In this document: piece by piece, positions 22,174-32,651 of the stretch
Position numbering within the stretch: the stretch's first letter is position 1
Layout: every line of letters begins with the position of its first letter
Assembly (NCBI GenBank): GCA_021300575.1
Contig: JAJTDM010000027.1
Coordinates: 18,098-82,097 of the forward strand
Direction: 5' to 3'
DNA length: 64,000 nucleotides
From: Rubrivivax sp.
GTDB taxonomy: Bacteria > Pseudomonadota > Gammaproteobacteria > Burkholderiales > Burkholderiaceae_C
The notes under the pieces: generated by a model
Told to the model about the DNA's origin: nothing
What the model saw: the letters and a program-made list of their open reading frames with translations, nothing else
Database searches by the model: none
Program-made: the position numbers and the translations under genes

Positions 22174-22905
22174 ATGGAGCGCAGCCCCAGGATTCCCAGG
22201 CATGTGGCCGTTGTCATGGACGGTAATGGCCGTTGGGCGAAGAACCGGTACATGCCCAGGTTTTTCGGGCACAAGGCTGGTGTGGACACGCTGATCCGTG
22301 CCATTGATCTCTTTGCGGACAGGGGGGTCGAGTACCTGACGGTCTTTGCGTTTTCCTCCGAAAACTGGAAGCGTCCGGCCGACGAGGTGTCCGGGCTCTT
22401 CGGTCTGGTGCTCGTGGCAGCCTCCAAGTACCTGGAGGCGATGGTTTCCAAGGGGGTGCGCATCCGCGTCATCGGCAACCGCGAAGGGGTCTCCGAGCAA
22501 CTGCAAGACGCTTGGATGCGTGCTGAACAGGCCACCGCACACAACGATCGCATCACCGTGCTGGTCGCCTTCAACTTCGGTGGCCGTTGGGACGTGGTGC
22601 AGGCTTGCCGGCACGCTTTGGCCTCTGGGTGTTCACCCGAGGACATCACGGAGGAGTCCTTTGCCCGCACGCTCACCTTGAGCGAAGTGCCCGATCCGGA
22701 TCTCTTCATCCGAACGGGTGGGGAGATGCGGCTGAGCAATTTCCTGTTGTGGCAGGCGGCCTATGCCGAGTTGTACTTCACCAACTGCCTGTGGCCTGAC
22801 TTTGGCGCCGAGGAGATCGATCTCGCGCTGGCGTCATTCGCAGCGCGAGACCGGCGGTTCGGTGGTGCAGAGTCCTGGTCGCACGGGCCGGACGCCACGG
22901 GCTGA
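22174..22905 (+). CDS. uppS: Undecaprenyl pyrophosphate synthase (cis-prenyltransferase)
   Basis: Makes C55 undecaprenyl diphosphate, the lipid carrier for peptidoglycan and O-antigen. The catalytic HVAVVMDGNGRWAKNR with the essential Asp, the FSSENWKRP motif and the C-terminal DLFIRTGGEMRLSNFLLWQ are intact. ATG 22174 has GGCGG upstream; a TTG immediately before it is less likely. Uses products of the MEP pathway genes in this window. Confidence 0.95.
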   Translation: MERSPRIPRHVAVVMDGNGRWAKNRYMPRFFGHKAGVDTLIRAIDLFADRGVEYLTVFAFSSENWKRPADEVSGLFGLVLVAASKYLEAMVSKGVRIRVIGNREGVSEQLQDAWMRAEQATAHNDRITVLVAFNFGGRWDVVQACRHALASGCSPEDITEESFARTLTLSEVPDPDLFIRTGGEMRLSNFLLWQAAYAELYFTNCLWPDFGAEEIDLALASFAARDRRFGGAESWSHGPDATG

Positions 22906-22910
22906 ACCGC

Positions 22911-23801
22911 ATGCTGGGCCAGCGCATCGTCACCGCGGTCGTGCTGCTGGCCCTTCTGGTGCCCGCGATGCTGTCCTCTGCCGGGTGGCCTTTCCCACTC
23001 TTGACCATGGTGCTGGTGGCGGCCGCCGGGTGGGAGTGGGCCCGATTGAACGGGGCTGGCTCGGTCATGGCGCTGGGTTTCGGCGCGGTGTTGTTCGTGG
23101 CCTGTCTGGGATCGGCCCCACTGGCAATTCAGGGCCAGGTGCCTGCCGGGCTTTGGGTGGGCTTGGCGGGCGTCTGGATCCTGGGTGGTGCGTGGGCGCT
23201 GCGCCAAGGTGTGGAGGGTTGGCGCCGCAGTTCCCGTTGGCTGACATGGCCGGTCGGGCTGCTGACACTCTGGGTGGCCTGGCTGGCCTTGGCCTCGGCG
23301 CGGGCGCAGGGGCTCGCGTTCCTGCTGTCCGTGCTGTGCCTGGTCTGGGTGGCAGACATTGCCGCGTACTTTGGTGGCCGCGCCTTCGGGCGGCGAAAGC
23401 TCGCACCCTCCATCAGTCCCGGCAAGTCATGGGAAGGCGTTTGCTCGGGCATGGCAGGGGTACTGCTGCTTTCCTGGGTCTGGGCGGCGCTGGAGGGCCA
23501 TGGTGCGCCGCAGCCCAGCGTCAGCGGCGATGGTTCCAGCACGGTCGCTGGCGTAGCGGCGGCATGGGGATCAAGCGTCTTCTCACAGTTGTTCGGCCGC
23601 TTCGGCCTTGCCTGGGGAGTATTCCTGTTGATCTTGCTGACCGCCATGAGCGTGGTGGGTGATCTGTTCGAATCCCTGGTGAAGCGGGCTGCGGGCGCAA
23701 AAGACTCCAGCCGTCTGCTGCCAGGTCACGGGGGGGTGCTGGACCGCATCGACGCTTTGCTGCCCGTTTTTCCTCTGGCTTTGGCCCTTACAAGTTCATG
23801 A
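22911..23801 (+). CDS. cdsA: Phosphatidate cytidylyltransferase
   Basis: Integral membrane enzyme making CDP-diacylglycerol for phospholipid synthesis. Multiple hydrophobic segments, SPGKSWEG (conserved loop) and the family signature region KDSSRLLPGHGGVLDRIDALLP are seen. 296 aa. Starts 5 bases after uppS and overlaps the next start by 4 bases (ATGA). Confidence 0.93.
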   Translation: MLGQRIVTAVVLLALLVPAMLSSAGWPFPLLTMVLVAAAGWEWARLNGAGSVMALGFGAVLFVACLGSAPLAIQGQVPAGLWVGLAGVWILGGAWALRQGVEGWRRSSRWLTWPVGLLTLWVAWLALASARAQGLAFLLSVLCLVWVADIAAYFGGRAFGRRKLAPSISPGKSWEGVCSGMAGVLLLSWVWAALEGHGAPQPSVSGDGSSTVAGVAAAWGSSVFSQLFGRFGLAWGVFLLILLTAMSVVGDLFESLVKRAAGAKDSSRLLPGHGGVLDRIDALLPVFPLALALTSS

Positions 23802-26311
23802 GCAGCATCACATCGGGACGCCGCCAGCGTCTGGCCATCCTCGGATCCACGGGGTCTGTGGGGTCGAACACGCTTGACGTGGCTCAGCGTCACCCGGAGG
23901 CGATCGAAGTGGTGGGGCTTTCGGCCTTCAGGCGCATGGAGGATCTTGCGGCGCAGTGCGAGCGCTTTGGTCCCCGCTGGGCGGTGGTGCCTGACGCCGC
24001 CGCCGCCAAGTGTCTGCGTGGCCTGCTGTCCGCGGACGCACAGCGGGTGGAAATCCTTGTCGGAACCGAGGGCCTGTGCGAGCTTGCGGCGCACCCGGAG
24101 GTGGACAGTGTCATGGCCTCTATCGTTGGCGCTGCAGGGCTCGCGCCCTGCCTGGCAGCGGCCCGCGCCGGCAAGCGCCTGCTGCTGGCCAACAAGGAGG
24201 CGCTGGTGGTCGGTGGCGCCTTGTTCATCCAGGCGGTGAGGGAAGGTGGTGCCACGCTCCTGCCCATCGACAGCGAGCACTCCGCCATCTTCCAGTGCCT
24301 GCCTTTGGATCGCCAGGATTGGCCTGCGTTCATCGACCACATCGTGCTGACCGCCTCCGGCGGGCCGTTCCGGCAGGGTGACCCTGCCGGCTTTCATGCC
24401 ATCACCCCGGCGCAGGCGGTGGCTCATCCGAACTGGGTCATGGGACGCAAGATCTCGGTGGACTCGGCCACCATGATGAACAAGGCCCTTGAGGTGATCG
24501 AGGCGCGGTGGCTGTTCGACTTGCCTGCGCAAGACATCCGTGTCGTCATCCATCCCCAGAGCATCATCCATTCCATGGTGGTCTGCCGGGACGCTTCCGT
24601 TCTGGCCCAGTTGGGAACGCCGGACATGCGAGTGCCCATCGCCTATGGCCTGTCGTTTCCCTCCCGCATAGCTTCCGGTGCTTCGCGACTGGACTTGCTG
24701 TCCGTGTCATCGCTCACCTTCGAGGCGCCAGACGATGCGAGGTTTCCCGGCTTGAAACTGGCCTACGACGTGTTGGCTGGGCCCGAAGGCTCCAGTGTGG
24801 TGCTCAATGCTGCCAACGAGGTGGCGGTACAGGCCTTCCTTGACGAGCGGGTGCGTTTTACCGACATCCATCGGATCAACCAGTCCACGCTCGAAGCCCT
24901 GTCCGGACGCTTCGAACGCCCCAGGTCACTGGAGGATCTGCTCGAACTCGATGCGCGTATCACGGCGCTTGCCTTCGTGCTGACCTTGGGCGTGCTCGTG
25001 GTGATCCACGAGTACGGTCACTACCGAGCTGCCCTGGCCTGCAATGTCAAGGTCTTGAGGTTCTCGGTGGGCTTTGGTCGCGTGTTGTGGAGTCGCCGCA
25101 TGGGGGCGGACGGCACCGAGTTCGTCGTCTGCGCGCTGCCCTTGGGGGGCTACGTGCGGATGCTGGACGAACGTGAAGGCCCCGTCGACCCAGGCCTGGC
25201 GCACCGTGCCTTCAACCGCAAGCGCCTGTGGCAGCGCGCCTTCGTGGTGGTCGCCGGACCTGCGGCCAACCTGCTGCTGGCGGTGCTGCTGTACAGCGGC
25301 GTCCAGTGGGTAGGCGTGATGGAACCCAAGGCCATCCTGAGCGCGCCGCCAGCCTCCAGCGTCGCGGCCCGGGCGGGACTGAAGTCTGGCGACTGGGTCA
25401 GGGCGCGGTCTGCCGACGGGACGAACTGGCAGGACATCCGCTCGATGGCGGACCTTCGTTGGCACTCCCTCGAGGCCCAGATGGAGCGAGAGCCTTTGTA
25501 CCTCATGCTGTCGGACACCCAGGGGCGCGGCAGTCGAAATGTGCGCCTGGATTTTGGCGCTGTCAGTGCAGACCCGCAGTCATCCGATGCGCTGCGCAGC
25601 GTGGGCTTGGGAGTCCCTTGGTCACCGGCCCTGCTCGGTGAGATCAAGGCGGGGGGGCCTGCGGATCAGGCCGGGCTGCGCAGAGGCGATACCGTCACGG
25701 CAGTTAACGGCGTGGCCATCCTTGATGCGCAGATGCTGCGTGAAGCCATTCAAGCCCGCGCTGAGCAGCCCATGGTCTGGACAGTCGACCGTGCCGGCCA
25801 GACGATTCAGCTCACGGTCCGTCCGCGGGCCGACAGGTCGGGAAATGGCGCGGTGGGGCGGATCGACGCCTTCGTCGGTCTCGCGCCCCAGAGCGTCCTG
25901 GTTTCTTCGGGCGCGCTGGAGGGACTCATGGAGGGCGCACGCAAGACCTGGGACGTCTCAGCGCTGACGGTTTCCATGATCGGGCGGATGATCGTCGGGG
26001 AAGCGTCCATCAAGAATCTCAGCGGGCCTCTGACGATTGCGGACTTTGCGGGCCAGTCCGCCCAGCGGGGCTGGACCAGTTACCTGGCCTTCCTGGCGCT
26101 GGTGAGTGTGAGCCTGGGCATCTTGAACCTGCTGCCGCTGCCCATGCTCGATGGCGGGCACCTGATGTATTATCTTTTCGAAGGGTTGACTGGTCGTCCG
26201 GTCCCCGACGCTTGGCTCGAGCGGTTGCAGCGCGGTGGTCTTGCGATACTGCTGGCGCTGATGTCCGTGGCACTCTTCAACGACGTCGCCCGACTTGTCG
26301 GTTTCCACTGA
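23798..26311 (+). CDS. dxr-rseP: Dxr-RseP fusion: DXP reductoisomerase joined in frame to site-2 protease
   Basis: Residues 1-387 are 1-deoxy-D-xylulose 5-phosphate reductoisomerase (NADPH loop GSTGSVGSNTLDV at 16-28, LLANKEALV, SEHSAIFQCL); residues 388-837 are the RseP/EcfE intramembrane protease with zinc motif HEYGH (404-408), PDZ domains (such as AGLRRGDTVTAVNG) and the C-terminal NLLPLPMLDGGHL. In other proteobacteria these are two adjacent genes. Here the last ~14 residues of Dxr, the intergenic bases and the first residue or residues of RseP are absent, and the frame runs on at codons GAT-GCG-CGT / ATC-ACG (about 24958). RseP's N-terminus is periplasmic in E. coli, which conflicts with a cytosolic Dxr attached to it. 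Could be a real fusion, a lesion, or misassembly. Confidence 0.9.
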   Translation: MSSITSGRRQRLAILGSTGSVGSNTLDVAQRHPEAIEVVGLSAFRRMEDLAAQCERFGPRWAVVPDAAAAKCLRGLLSADAQRVEILVGTEGLCELAAHPEVDSVMASIVGAAGLAPCLAAARAGKRLLLANKEALVVGGALFIQAVREGGATLLPIDSEHSAIFQCLPLDRQDWPAFIDHIVLTASGGPFRQGDPAGFHAITPAQAVAHPNWVMGRKISVDSATMMNKALEVIEARWLFDLPAQDIRVVIHPQSIIHSMVVCRDASVLAQLGTPDMRVPIAYGLSFPSRIASGASRLDLLSVSSLTFEAPDDARFPGLKLAYDVLAGPEGSSVVLNAANEVAVQAFLDERVRFTDIHRINQSTLEALSGRFERPRSLEDLLELDARITALAFVLTLGVLVVIHEYGHYRAALACNVKVLRFSVGFGRVLWSRRMGADGTEFVVCALPLGGYVRMLDEREGPVDPGLAHRAFNRKRLWQRAFVVVAGPAANLLLAVLLYSGVQWVGVMEPKAILSAPPASSVAARAGLKSGDWVRARSADGTNWQDIRSMADLRWHSLEAQMEREPLYLMLSDTQGRGSRNVRLDFGAVSADPQSSDALRSVGLGVPWSPALLGEIKAGGPADQAGLRRGDTVTAVNGVAILDAQMLREAIQARAEQPMVWTVDRAGQTIQLTVRPRADRSGNGAVGRIDAFVGLAPQSVLVSSGALEGLMEGARKTWDVSALTVSMIGRMIVGEASIKNLSGPLTIADFAGQSAQRGWTSYLAFLALVSVSLGILNLLPLPMLDGGHLMYYLFEGLTGRPVPDAWLERLQRGGLAILLALMSVALFNDVARLVGFH

Positions 26312-26321
26312 GCCTTACCTG

Positions 26322-28628
26322 ATGCTTCTTCATAATTTTTTGGTGCCTTGGCGTCCGAGCGCAGCGTTGGTGGCCGCAGTGGTCGCCAGCGCTTATCTGC
26401 CTGTGGCCGGTGCTGTCGAACCCTTCAAGCTCAAGGACATCCGCATCCAGGGCTTGCAGCGTACAGACCCCGGTACGGTGTTTGCCGCGCTCCCATTTCG
26501 CATTGGCGACACCTACAACGATGACAAGGGTTCCGCAGCCTTGCGGGCCCTGTTCGCGACAGGCTTGTTCAAGGACGTCCGCATCGAGATCGAGGGTGAT
26601 GTGGCCGTGGTGGTGATCGAAGAGCGCGCCATCATCGCTGCCGTGTCTTTCGTGGGACTCAAGGAGTTTGACAAGGACACGCTGACCAGGTCTCTCAAGG
26701 ACGCCGGCATAGGTGAAGGGCTGCCCTTCGACCGCGCCGTGGTGGACCGGGCCGAGCAGGAGATCAAGCGCCAGTATCTGTCGCGCAGCCTCTACGGGGC
26801 CGAGGTCGTCACCACCGTCACGCCGTTGGAACGCAACCGGGTGAACGTGACCTTCACGATGACCGAAGGCGATACGGCCAAGATCAAGGAGGTGCGGATC
26901 ACGGGCGCGTCGGTGTTCTCGGAATCCCAGTTGTTGTCGTTACTCGACCTGACGCCCAGCGGCTGGATGACCTGGTACACGAAGTCCGACAGGTACTCAC
27001 GGTCCAAATTGAATTCGGACCTTGAGACTCTGCGTGCCCACTACGTGAACCGTGGATATCTGGAGTTTGCTGTCGAGTCCACCCAGGTCACCATTTCACC
27101 GGATAAACAGCACATCTCGATTGCCATTGCCATTCGCGAGGGGCAGCCCTACGTCGTGACGGCAGTGAGCCTCGAGGGTCAGTTCTTCGGCAAGGAAGAC
27201 GAGTTCCGTTCATTGGTGCGCATACGTCCGGGGCAGCCTTACCGGGGCGAGGATGTGGTCAACACGACGCGTGCTTTCTCAGACCTGTTTGGTCGCCTCG
27301 GTTACGCCTTTGCCCGTGTCGAGGCCCGCCCGGAAATTGACCGGGCCACCGGTCAGGTCGGCGTCGTCATGGTGGCCGACCCCCAGAGGCGAATCTATGT
27401 CCGCCGCATCGATGTGGCGGGCAACACCCGTACCCGCGACGAAGTCATTCGAAGGGAGTTCCGTCAACTGGAGTCCTCCTGGTACGACGGACAGAAGATC
27501 AAACTCTCACGAGATCGGGTGGACAGGCTCGGTTATTTCAAGGAGGTCAATGTTGAGACCAATGAGGTGCCTGGCAGTCCTGATCAGGCAGACCTTCTGG
27601 TTACCGTGGAGGAGCGCCCCACGGGTAACCTGATGGTAGGAGCGGGCTACTCGAGTGCGGAGAAACTGACGCTGTCTGGCTCCATCAAGCAGGACAATGT
27701 GTTCGGTTCGGGGCATTACCTGGCGTTTGAGGTCAACACGAGCGACTCCAATCGAAATCTGGTGTTCAGCACGGTGGATCCGTACTTCACGATAGACGGG
27801 ATCTCCCGAGGGTTTGACATCTACCACCGGACCAGTCGGCCCCTGAACAGCCTGGACAGTCAGTACCTGTTGGCAACCTCCGGAACGGCGATCCGTTTCG
27901 GCGTACCCTTTACTGAATTTGATACTGTGTTTTTCGGGTTGGGCGCTGAGCGCACATCGATCAGAGACACGCCCTCCTTGCCGAGCAGTTATCAACAGTA
28001 CCGAAAGGACTTCGGCGCGGTCAGCTATTCGCTGCCCTTGAGCCTCGGCTGGCAGCGTGACCAGCGCGACAGTGTGTTGACACCATCGGCGGGACGGTAT
28101 CAGCGTGTGAATCTGGAGTGGGGAGTTGGGGGCGATGTCCGCTACTTGCGCACGAATCTTCAGTATCAGGAATACTGGGCACTGCCTGCGAGGCTCACCT
28201 TCGGTTTGAACGCTGAGGTGGGATTGGGACAGGGCTTGGGAGGCAAACCGTTTCCGGTCTTCAAGAAGTTCTATGGTGGCGGACTCGGGTCCGTGCGCGG
28301 GTTTGAGCAAGGCTCGCTTGGCGTGGTGGACGCTACGGGCGCCTACCTGGGGGGCACCAAGCGCCTGAATGTCAACGGAGAACTCTACTTCCCGGTGCCG
28401 GGCATGGGTAACGACCGGTCGCTTCGCATCTTCGCGTTCGCGGACTTGGGCAACGTGTGGGGTGAGGATGAACGTTTCAGCGTCTCAAGCCTGCGTGCGG
28501 CAACGGGCTTCGGCTTGAGTTGGATCTCGCCCATAGGGCCGCTCAAGCTGAGTTGGGGCGTCCCTGTCAAGTCGGTCGCGACGGATAGAATCCAGAGGTT
28601 TCAATTCCAGATCGGGACCGGCTTCTGA
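26322..28628 (+). CDS. bamA: Outer membrane protein assembly factor BamA
   Basis: Omp85-family core of the BAM complex. Signal peptide (cleavage predicted near residue 31, VAGA|VEPF), five POTRA domains (first begins FKLKDIRIQGLQRTDPGTVF), then a 16-strand barrel with the conserved GGLGSVRGFEQGSLG (VRGF, loop 6) and a C-terminal Phe (QIGTGF). ATG 26322 gives 768 aa; an upstream TTG at 26295 overlaps rseP and is unlikely. Partner bamB is at 4956. Confidence 0.96.
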   Translation: MLLHNFLVPWRPSAALVAAVVASAYLPVAGAVEPFKLKDIRIQGLQRTDPGTVFAALPFRIGDTYNDDKGSAALRALFATGLFKDVRIEIEGDVAVVVIEERAIIAAVSFVGLKEFDKDTLTRSLKDAGIGEGLPFDRAVVDRAEQEIKRQYLSRSLYGAEVVTTVTPLERNRVNVTFTMTEGDTAKIKEVRITGASVFSESQLLSLLDLTPSGWMTWYTKSDRYSRSKLNSDLETLRAHYVNRGYLEFAVESTQVTISPDKQHISIAIAIREGQPYVVTAVSLEGQFFGKEDEFRSLVRIRPGQPYRGEDVVNTTRAFSDLFGRLGYAFARVEARPEIDRATGQVGVVMVADPQRRIYVRRIDVAGNTRTRDEVIRREFRQLESSWYDGQKIKLSRDRVDRLGYFKEVNVETNEVPGSPDQADLLVTVEERPTGNLMVGAGYSSAEKLTLSGSIKQDNVFGSGHYLAFEVNTSDSNRNLVFSTVDPYFTIDGISRGFDIYHRTSRPLNSLDSQYLLATSGTAIRFGVPFTEFDTVFFGLGAERTSIRDTPSLPSSYQQYRKDFGAVSYSLPLSLGWQRDQRDSVLTPSAGRYQRVNLEWGVGGDVRYLRTNLQYQEYWALPARLTFGLNAEVGLGQGLGGKPFPVFKKFYGGGLGSVRGFEQGSLGVVDATGAYLGGTKRLNVNGELYFPVPGMGNDRSLRIFAFADLGNVWGEDERFSVSSLRAATGFGLSWISPIGPLKLSWGVPVKSVATDRIQRFQFQIGTGF

Positions 28629-29140
28629 TGTCAACTCTTGCCAAGATCATGGGCATGGCCTTATGGGTCCTTGCGTTGGCGACCACCCCCGCCCTGGCGC
28701 AGGAACTCAAGCTCGGCTATGTGAACAGCGAGCGGGTGCTGCGCGACTCCGCGCCGGCCAAGGCGGCGCAAGCGAAGCTGGAAGCTGAATTCGGACGGCG
28801 TGAGCGTGAGTTGAACGACATCCGCAACCGGCTGAAGGCTGCCGCGGACAAGTTCGAGAAGGACGCGCCGACGTTGCCCGAATCGGAGAAGACACGTCGT
28901 CAGCGCGAACTGGTGGATCAGGAGCGCGATCTGCAGCGCAAGCAGCGCGAGTTCCAGGAAGATCTCAACCAGCGCAAGAACGAGGAACTGGCTGCGGTGG
29001 TCGAGCGTGCCAACCGGGTGATCCGTCAGATCTTTGAGACGGAGAAGTACGACGCCATCTTGCAGGAGGTGGTGTTCGCAGGGCCGCGTGTCGACATCAC
29101 CGACAAGGTGATCCGCGCCCTGAACGCACCGGCCAAGTGA
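28628..29140 (+). CDS. skp: Periplasmic chaperone Skp (OmpH)
   Basis: Trimeric jellyfish-shaped chaperone carrying unfolded outer membrane proteins to BamA. Signal peptide ends [11 protein letters not shown] (after residue 24), followed by charged long helices (coiled coil) and the C-terminal beta strand. Overlaps the bamA stop by one base. 170 aa. Confidence 0.93.
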   Translation: MSTLAKIMGMALWVLALATTPALAQELKLGYVNSERVLRDSAPAKAAQAKLEAEFGRRERELNDIRNRLKAAADKFEKDAPTLPESEKTRRQRELVDQERDLQRKQREFQEDLNQRKNEELAAVVERANRVIRQIFETEKYDAILQEVVFAGPRVDITDKVIRALNAPAK

Positions 29141-29153
29141 CGGTCTGCCCGAC

Positions 29154-30185
29154 GTGCCGAAGGTTCGGGTTGCGGACCTGAGCGCGCAGCTCGGCGGAGA
29201 GTTGATCGGCGCGGCGGACCTTATCGTCGATCGCATCGGGCCCCTTCAGAGCGCCGACGACACCACGGTGTCGTTTCTTGCCCATCCCCGTTACGCGGCG
29301 CAATTGGAGTCCACGCGCGCAGGGTGCGTGATCGTCAGCCCGGCGCACCGGTCCAAGGTGTCGCATCTGCGCAGTGCCATCGTCTGTGCGGATCCCTATC
29401 TGGCTTATGCCCGCCTGACTCAGTGGTGGGCACGCGAGCATGCGCCCAAGCAGCCAGCGGCCGGGCGGCATCCGTCGGCTGTGGTGGACGATTCCGCCGA
29501 CGTGGATCCGACCGCACGCGTTGAAGCCCTGGCCGTGATCGGACGCGGCGCCCGGGTGGGCCCTGGTGCGTGGGTGGGACCCCATGCTGTGATCGAGGAT
29601 GAGGCAGTGCTGGGGGCGCACAGCCGCCTGGGGCCGCGCGTTGTGCTCGGTCGGGGCTGCACCGTCGGTGAGCGGTGCATCCTGCATGCCGGAGTCGTGA
29701 TCGGTGCTGATGGATTCGGTTTCGCCGCCCATCAGGGTCAATGGGAGAAGATCGAGCAGCTGGGCGCCGTGCGCGTTGGCGATGATGTGGAGATTGGCGC
29801 GAACACCTGCGTGGACCGCGGTGCCCTGGAAGACACCGTGATCGAGCAGGGCGTGAAGCTGGACAACCTCATCCAGATCGGCCACAACGTCCGCATCGGT
29901 GCTCATACGGCCATGGCGGGCTGTGTGGGCGTGGCAGGCAGCGCCCGCATCGGGGCCCATTGCACCGTGGGGGGAGGGGCCATCATCCTGGGCCACCTGG
30001 AACTGGTGGACCATGTGCATGTGTCGGCTGCCACCGTGGTCACCCGTTCCATCGTCAAGCCGGGACAGTACAGCGGCGTGTACCCCTTCGAAGAGAATGC
30101 CTCCTGGGAGAAGAATGCGGCCACGCTGCGACAGCTGCATGGTTTGCGAGACCGCCTGCGGGCACTGGAAAAGGCGAGAACATGA
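29154..30185 (+). CDS. lpxD: UDP-3-O-(3-hydroxyacyl)glucosamine N-acyltransferase
   Basis: Third step of lipid A synthesis. Uridine-binding N-domain, then left-handed beta-helix hexapeptide repeats (such as [19 protein letters not shown]) and the catalytic His region in [20 protein letters not shown] start at 29154, 13 bases after skp. 343 aa. Stop overlaps fabZ start (ATGA). Confidence 0.95.
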   Translation: MPKVRVADLSAQLGGELIGAADLIVDRIGPLQSADDTTVSFLAHPRYAAQLESTRAGCVIVSPAHRSKVSHLRSAIVCADPYLAYARLTQWWAREHAPKQPAAGRHPSAVVDDSADVDPTARVEALAVIGRGARVGPGAWVGPHAVIEDEAVLGAHSRLGPRVVLGRGCTVGERCILHAGVVIGADGFGFAAHQGQWEKIEQLGAVRVGDDVEIGANTCVDRGALEDTVIEQGVKLDNLIQIGHNVRIGAHTAMAGCVGVAGSARIGAHCTVGGGAIILGHLELVDHVHVSAATVVTRSIVKPGQYSGVYPFEENASWEKNAATLRQLHGLRDRLRALEKART

Positions 30186-30625
30186 GGATGGACATCCACG
30201 GCGTGTTGAAGAAGCTGCCTCACCGCTACCCGATCCTGCTGGTGGACCGTGTGCTGGAAATCGAGAGTGGCGTCCGCATCAAGGCGATCAAGAACGTCTC
30301 CATCAACGAGCCCTACTTCCTGGGCCACTTTCCCCACCGGCCGGTGATGCCGGGAGTGTTGATGCTGGAAGCCCTGGCGCAGGCTGCAGCCTTGCTGTCC
30401 TTCGAGTCTGCAGGCAAGGACGCGGACGAGAATTCCGTTTACTACTTTGCCGGCATAGACGGTGCACGTTTCAAGCGGCCGGTGGAGCCGGGGGACCAGC
30501 TCCTGCTCGAAGTGACCTTGACCCGAGCCAAGTCGGGCATCTTCAAGTTCGCCGCGCGCGCGAGTGTGGACGGTGAGCTGGCCGTGGAAGCCGAGCTGAT
30601 GTGCACCATGCGCCAGGTCGGCTGA
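30182..30625 (+). CDS. fabZ: 3-hydroxyacyl-[ACP] dehydratase FabZ
   Basis: Hot-dog fold dehydratase of fatty-acid elongation. Catalytic His in [13 protein letters not shown] (His49) and Glu in MLEALAQ (Glu63). 147 aa from ATG 30182, coupled to lpxD. It competes with the lipid A genes around it for hydroxyacyl-ACP, and clusters with them in most proteobacteria. Confidence 0.96.
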   Translation: MRMDIHGVLKKLPHRYPILLVDRVLEIESGVRIKAIKNVSINEPYFLGHFPHRPVMPGVLMLEALAQAAALLSFESAGKDADENSVYYFAGIDGARFKRPVEPGDQLLLEVTLTRAKSGIFKFAARASVDGELAVEAELMCTMRQVG

Positions 30626-30639
30626 AAGCCGGGTGCGGC

Positions 30640-31437
30640 ATGACACGGATACACCCGACCGCCCTCGTTGATGCGCAGGCCGAGCTGGACGCTTCCGTGG
30701 AAGTGGGGCCTTATGCGCTCATCGGCCCGGGCGTGACGATTGGCGCAGGGTCTCACATTGGCGGGCACTGCGTCATCGAGGGCCCCACGGTCATCGGGCG
30801 CGACAACCGCATCCATGCCCATTCCGTGCTGGGCGGTGCGCCGCAGGACATGAAGTACCGCGGGGAGCCGACGGCACTGCACATCGGCGACCGCAACACC
30901 ATCCGGGAGTTCTGCACTTTCAACCGCGGCACCGTGCAGGACGCCGGGGTCACGCGGCTGGGCCACGACAACTGGGTCATGGCCTATGTACACCTGGCGC
31001 ACGATGTCCAGGTGGGCTCGCACACCATCCTGGCCAACAACGCCACGCTGGCCGGTCATGTTCACGTGGGCGACTGGGTCATCGTCGGGGGATTGACGGG
31101 GATCCATCAGTTCTGCCACGTGGGTGCTCACGCCATGACGGGATTCCAGAGCCATGTGTCGCAGGATGTCCCGCCCTTCATGATGGTGTCAGGCAACCCG
31201 CTGGCGGTGCACGGTTTCAATGTCGAAGGCCTTCGGCGCCGTGGCTTTTCCCGGGAGCGCATTTCCTTGGTCAAGCAGGTCCACCGCCTGTTGTACAGGG
31301 ACGGACTGACGCTCGAGCAGGCACGGCTGCGAATCGAGTCTTTGGCTGCTGAGCATTCGGCCGATGCGCTGGCGCTGGCCGATCTGCGATTGATGCTGGA
31401 CTTTCTGTCAGCATCGACCCGCGGCATAGCTCGCTGA
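30640..31437 (+). CDS. lpxA: UDP-N-acetylglucosamine acyltransferase
   Basis: First step of lipid A synthesis. Hexapeptide beta-helix with the catalytic His in [13 protein letters not shown] and the C-terminal helical domain ([20 protein letters not shown]). ATG 30640 gives 265 aa, normal for the family. 14 bases after fabZ. Confidence 0.96.
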   Translation: MTRIHPTALVDAQAELDASVEVGPYALIGPGVTIGAGSHIGGHCVIEGPTVIGRDNRIHAHSVLGGAPQDMKYRGEPTALHIGDRNTIREFCTFNRGTVQDAGVTRLGHDNWVMAYVHLAHDVQVGSHTILANNATLAGHVHVGDWVIVGGLTGIHQFCHVGAHAMTGFQSHVSQDVPPFMMVSGNPLAVHGFNVEGLRRRGFSRERISLVKQVHRLLYRDGLTLEQARLRIESLAAEHSADALALADLRLMLDFLSASTRGIAR

Positions 31438-31502
31438 GCGTGCAGCCCGGGGTTCTGGCGCCTCCCGGGTTTGCGCACGGCGTCAGGAATCCTGCACCTC
31501 CA

Positions 31503-32651
31503 ATGGATGTTGTGGCGACCCCCATGAACCTGGCGATGGTGGCCGGCGAAGCCTCTGGCGACATGCTGGGCTTTTTGCTGCTCAAGGCCATGCAAAAGCG
31601 GTGGCCCCACGTAGAGGCGGCCGGTATCGGCGGCCCACAACTGACCAGCGCAGGTTTCCAGGCCTGGTGGCTCAGCGACCGCCTGGCCGTCAGGGGCTAT
31701 GTGGAGGTCCTGCGGCACTACCGCGGTATCTCGCGCATCCGCGAGGCACTGGTTGAGCGGCTTCTGGCACAGCCCCCGCGCGCATTCATCGGCATCGATG
31801 CACCAGACTTCAACCTGGGCCTGGAGGAGCGCCTCAAGCAGCGGGGCATTCCCAGCATCCAATTCGTCTGTCCATCCATCTGGGCCTGGCGCGGCGGCCG
31901 AGTCAAGCGCATCGCGCGCAGCGTCGATCATGTGCTGTGCCTGTTCCCGTTCGAGCCGGAACTGCTTCAGGCGCACGGGGTGTCCGCCACCTACGTGGGT
32001 CACCCGTTGGCCGATGTCATTCCCCTGGCGCCCGACCGACTCGCGGCGCGAAGGGCCCTCGGGTTGCCCGCCGAGGCCACGGTGGTGGCCTTGTTGCCGG
32101 GCAGCCGGCGCTCCGAGATCCAGTACATCGCGTCCGCGTTGCTACGGGCAGCCTGTCTCTTGCAGCGGTCCGTACCCGGTGTTCGCTTCGTGTTGCCTGT
32201 GGCGCCGGGGCTGGACAGCGTCTTGCGTCCCCTGGTGTCAGCGCACGGTCCGCAAGATCTGCAGTTGCTGTCTGGGCAGTCCCATGAGGCGCTGGCCGCC
32301 TGCGACCTGACCTTGATCGCCAGTGGCACCGCCACGCTGGAAGCGGCCCTCTTCAAGCGACCCATGGTGATTGCCTATCGAATGCACCCCTTGAGCTGGC
32401 AGTTGATGAAGCGCATGGCCTACCAGCCGTGGGTAGGCCTGCCCAACATCCTGTGCCGCGACTTTGTGGTGCCTGAACTCATCCAGGAGGACTGCACCCC
32501 CGAGCGACTGGCCCAGGAGGCCTTGCGCTGGCTGGATCAGGCCGGACGGCGTGATCAGGTGCAGGAGCGTTTCCTGCAGATGCACCACCAACTGCGTTGC
32601 GATACGGCCACGCGTGCCACCGATGCCATCGCGCAAGTCATCAAGGCCTGA
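31503..32651 (+). CDS. lpxB: Lipid A disaccharide synthase
   Basis: GT19 glycosyltransferase joining UDP-diacylglucosamine and lipid X. Start region [47 protein letters not shown] and GTATLEAAL are all conserved. ATG 31503 gives 382 aa; ATG 31524 fits the family start even better, and GTG 31440 would make a 403-aa form. Follows lpxA in the lipid A cluster. Confidence 0.94.
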   Translation: MDVVATPMNLAMVAGEASGDMLGFLLLKAMQKRWPHVEAAGIGGPQLTSAGFQAWWLSDRLAVRGYVEVLRHYRGISRIREALVERLLAQPPRAFIGIDAPDFNLGLEERLKQRGIPSIQFVCPSIWAWRGGRVKRIARSVDHVLCLFPFEPELLQAHGVSATYVGHPLADVIPLAPDRLAARRALGLPAEATVVALLPGSRRSEIQYIASALLRAACLLQRSVPGVRFVLPVAPGLDSVLRPLVSAHGPQDLQLLSGQSHEALAACDLTLIASGTATLEAALFKRPMVIAYRMHPLSWQLMKRMAYQPWVGLPNILCRDFVVPELIQEDCTPERLAQEALRWLDQAGRRDQVQERFLQMHHQLRCDTATRATDAIAQVIKA

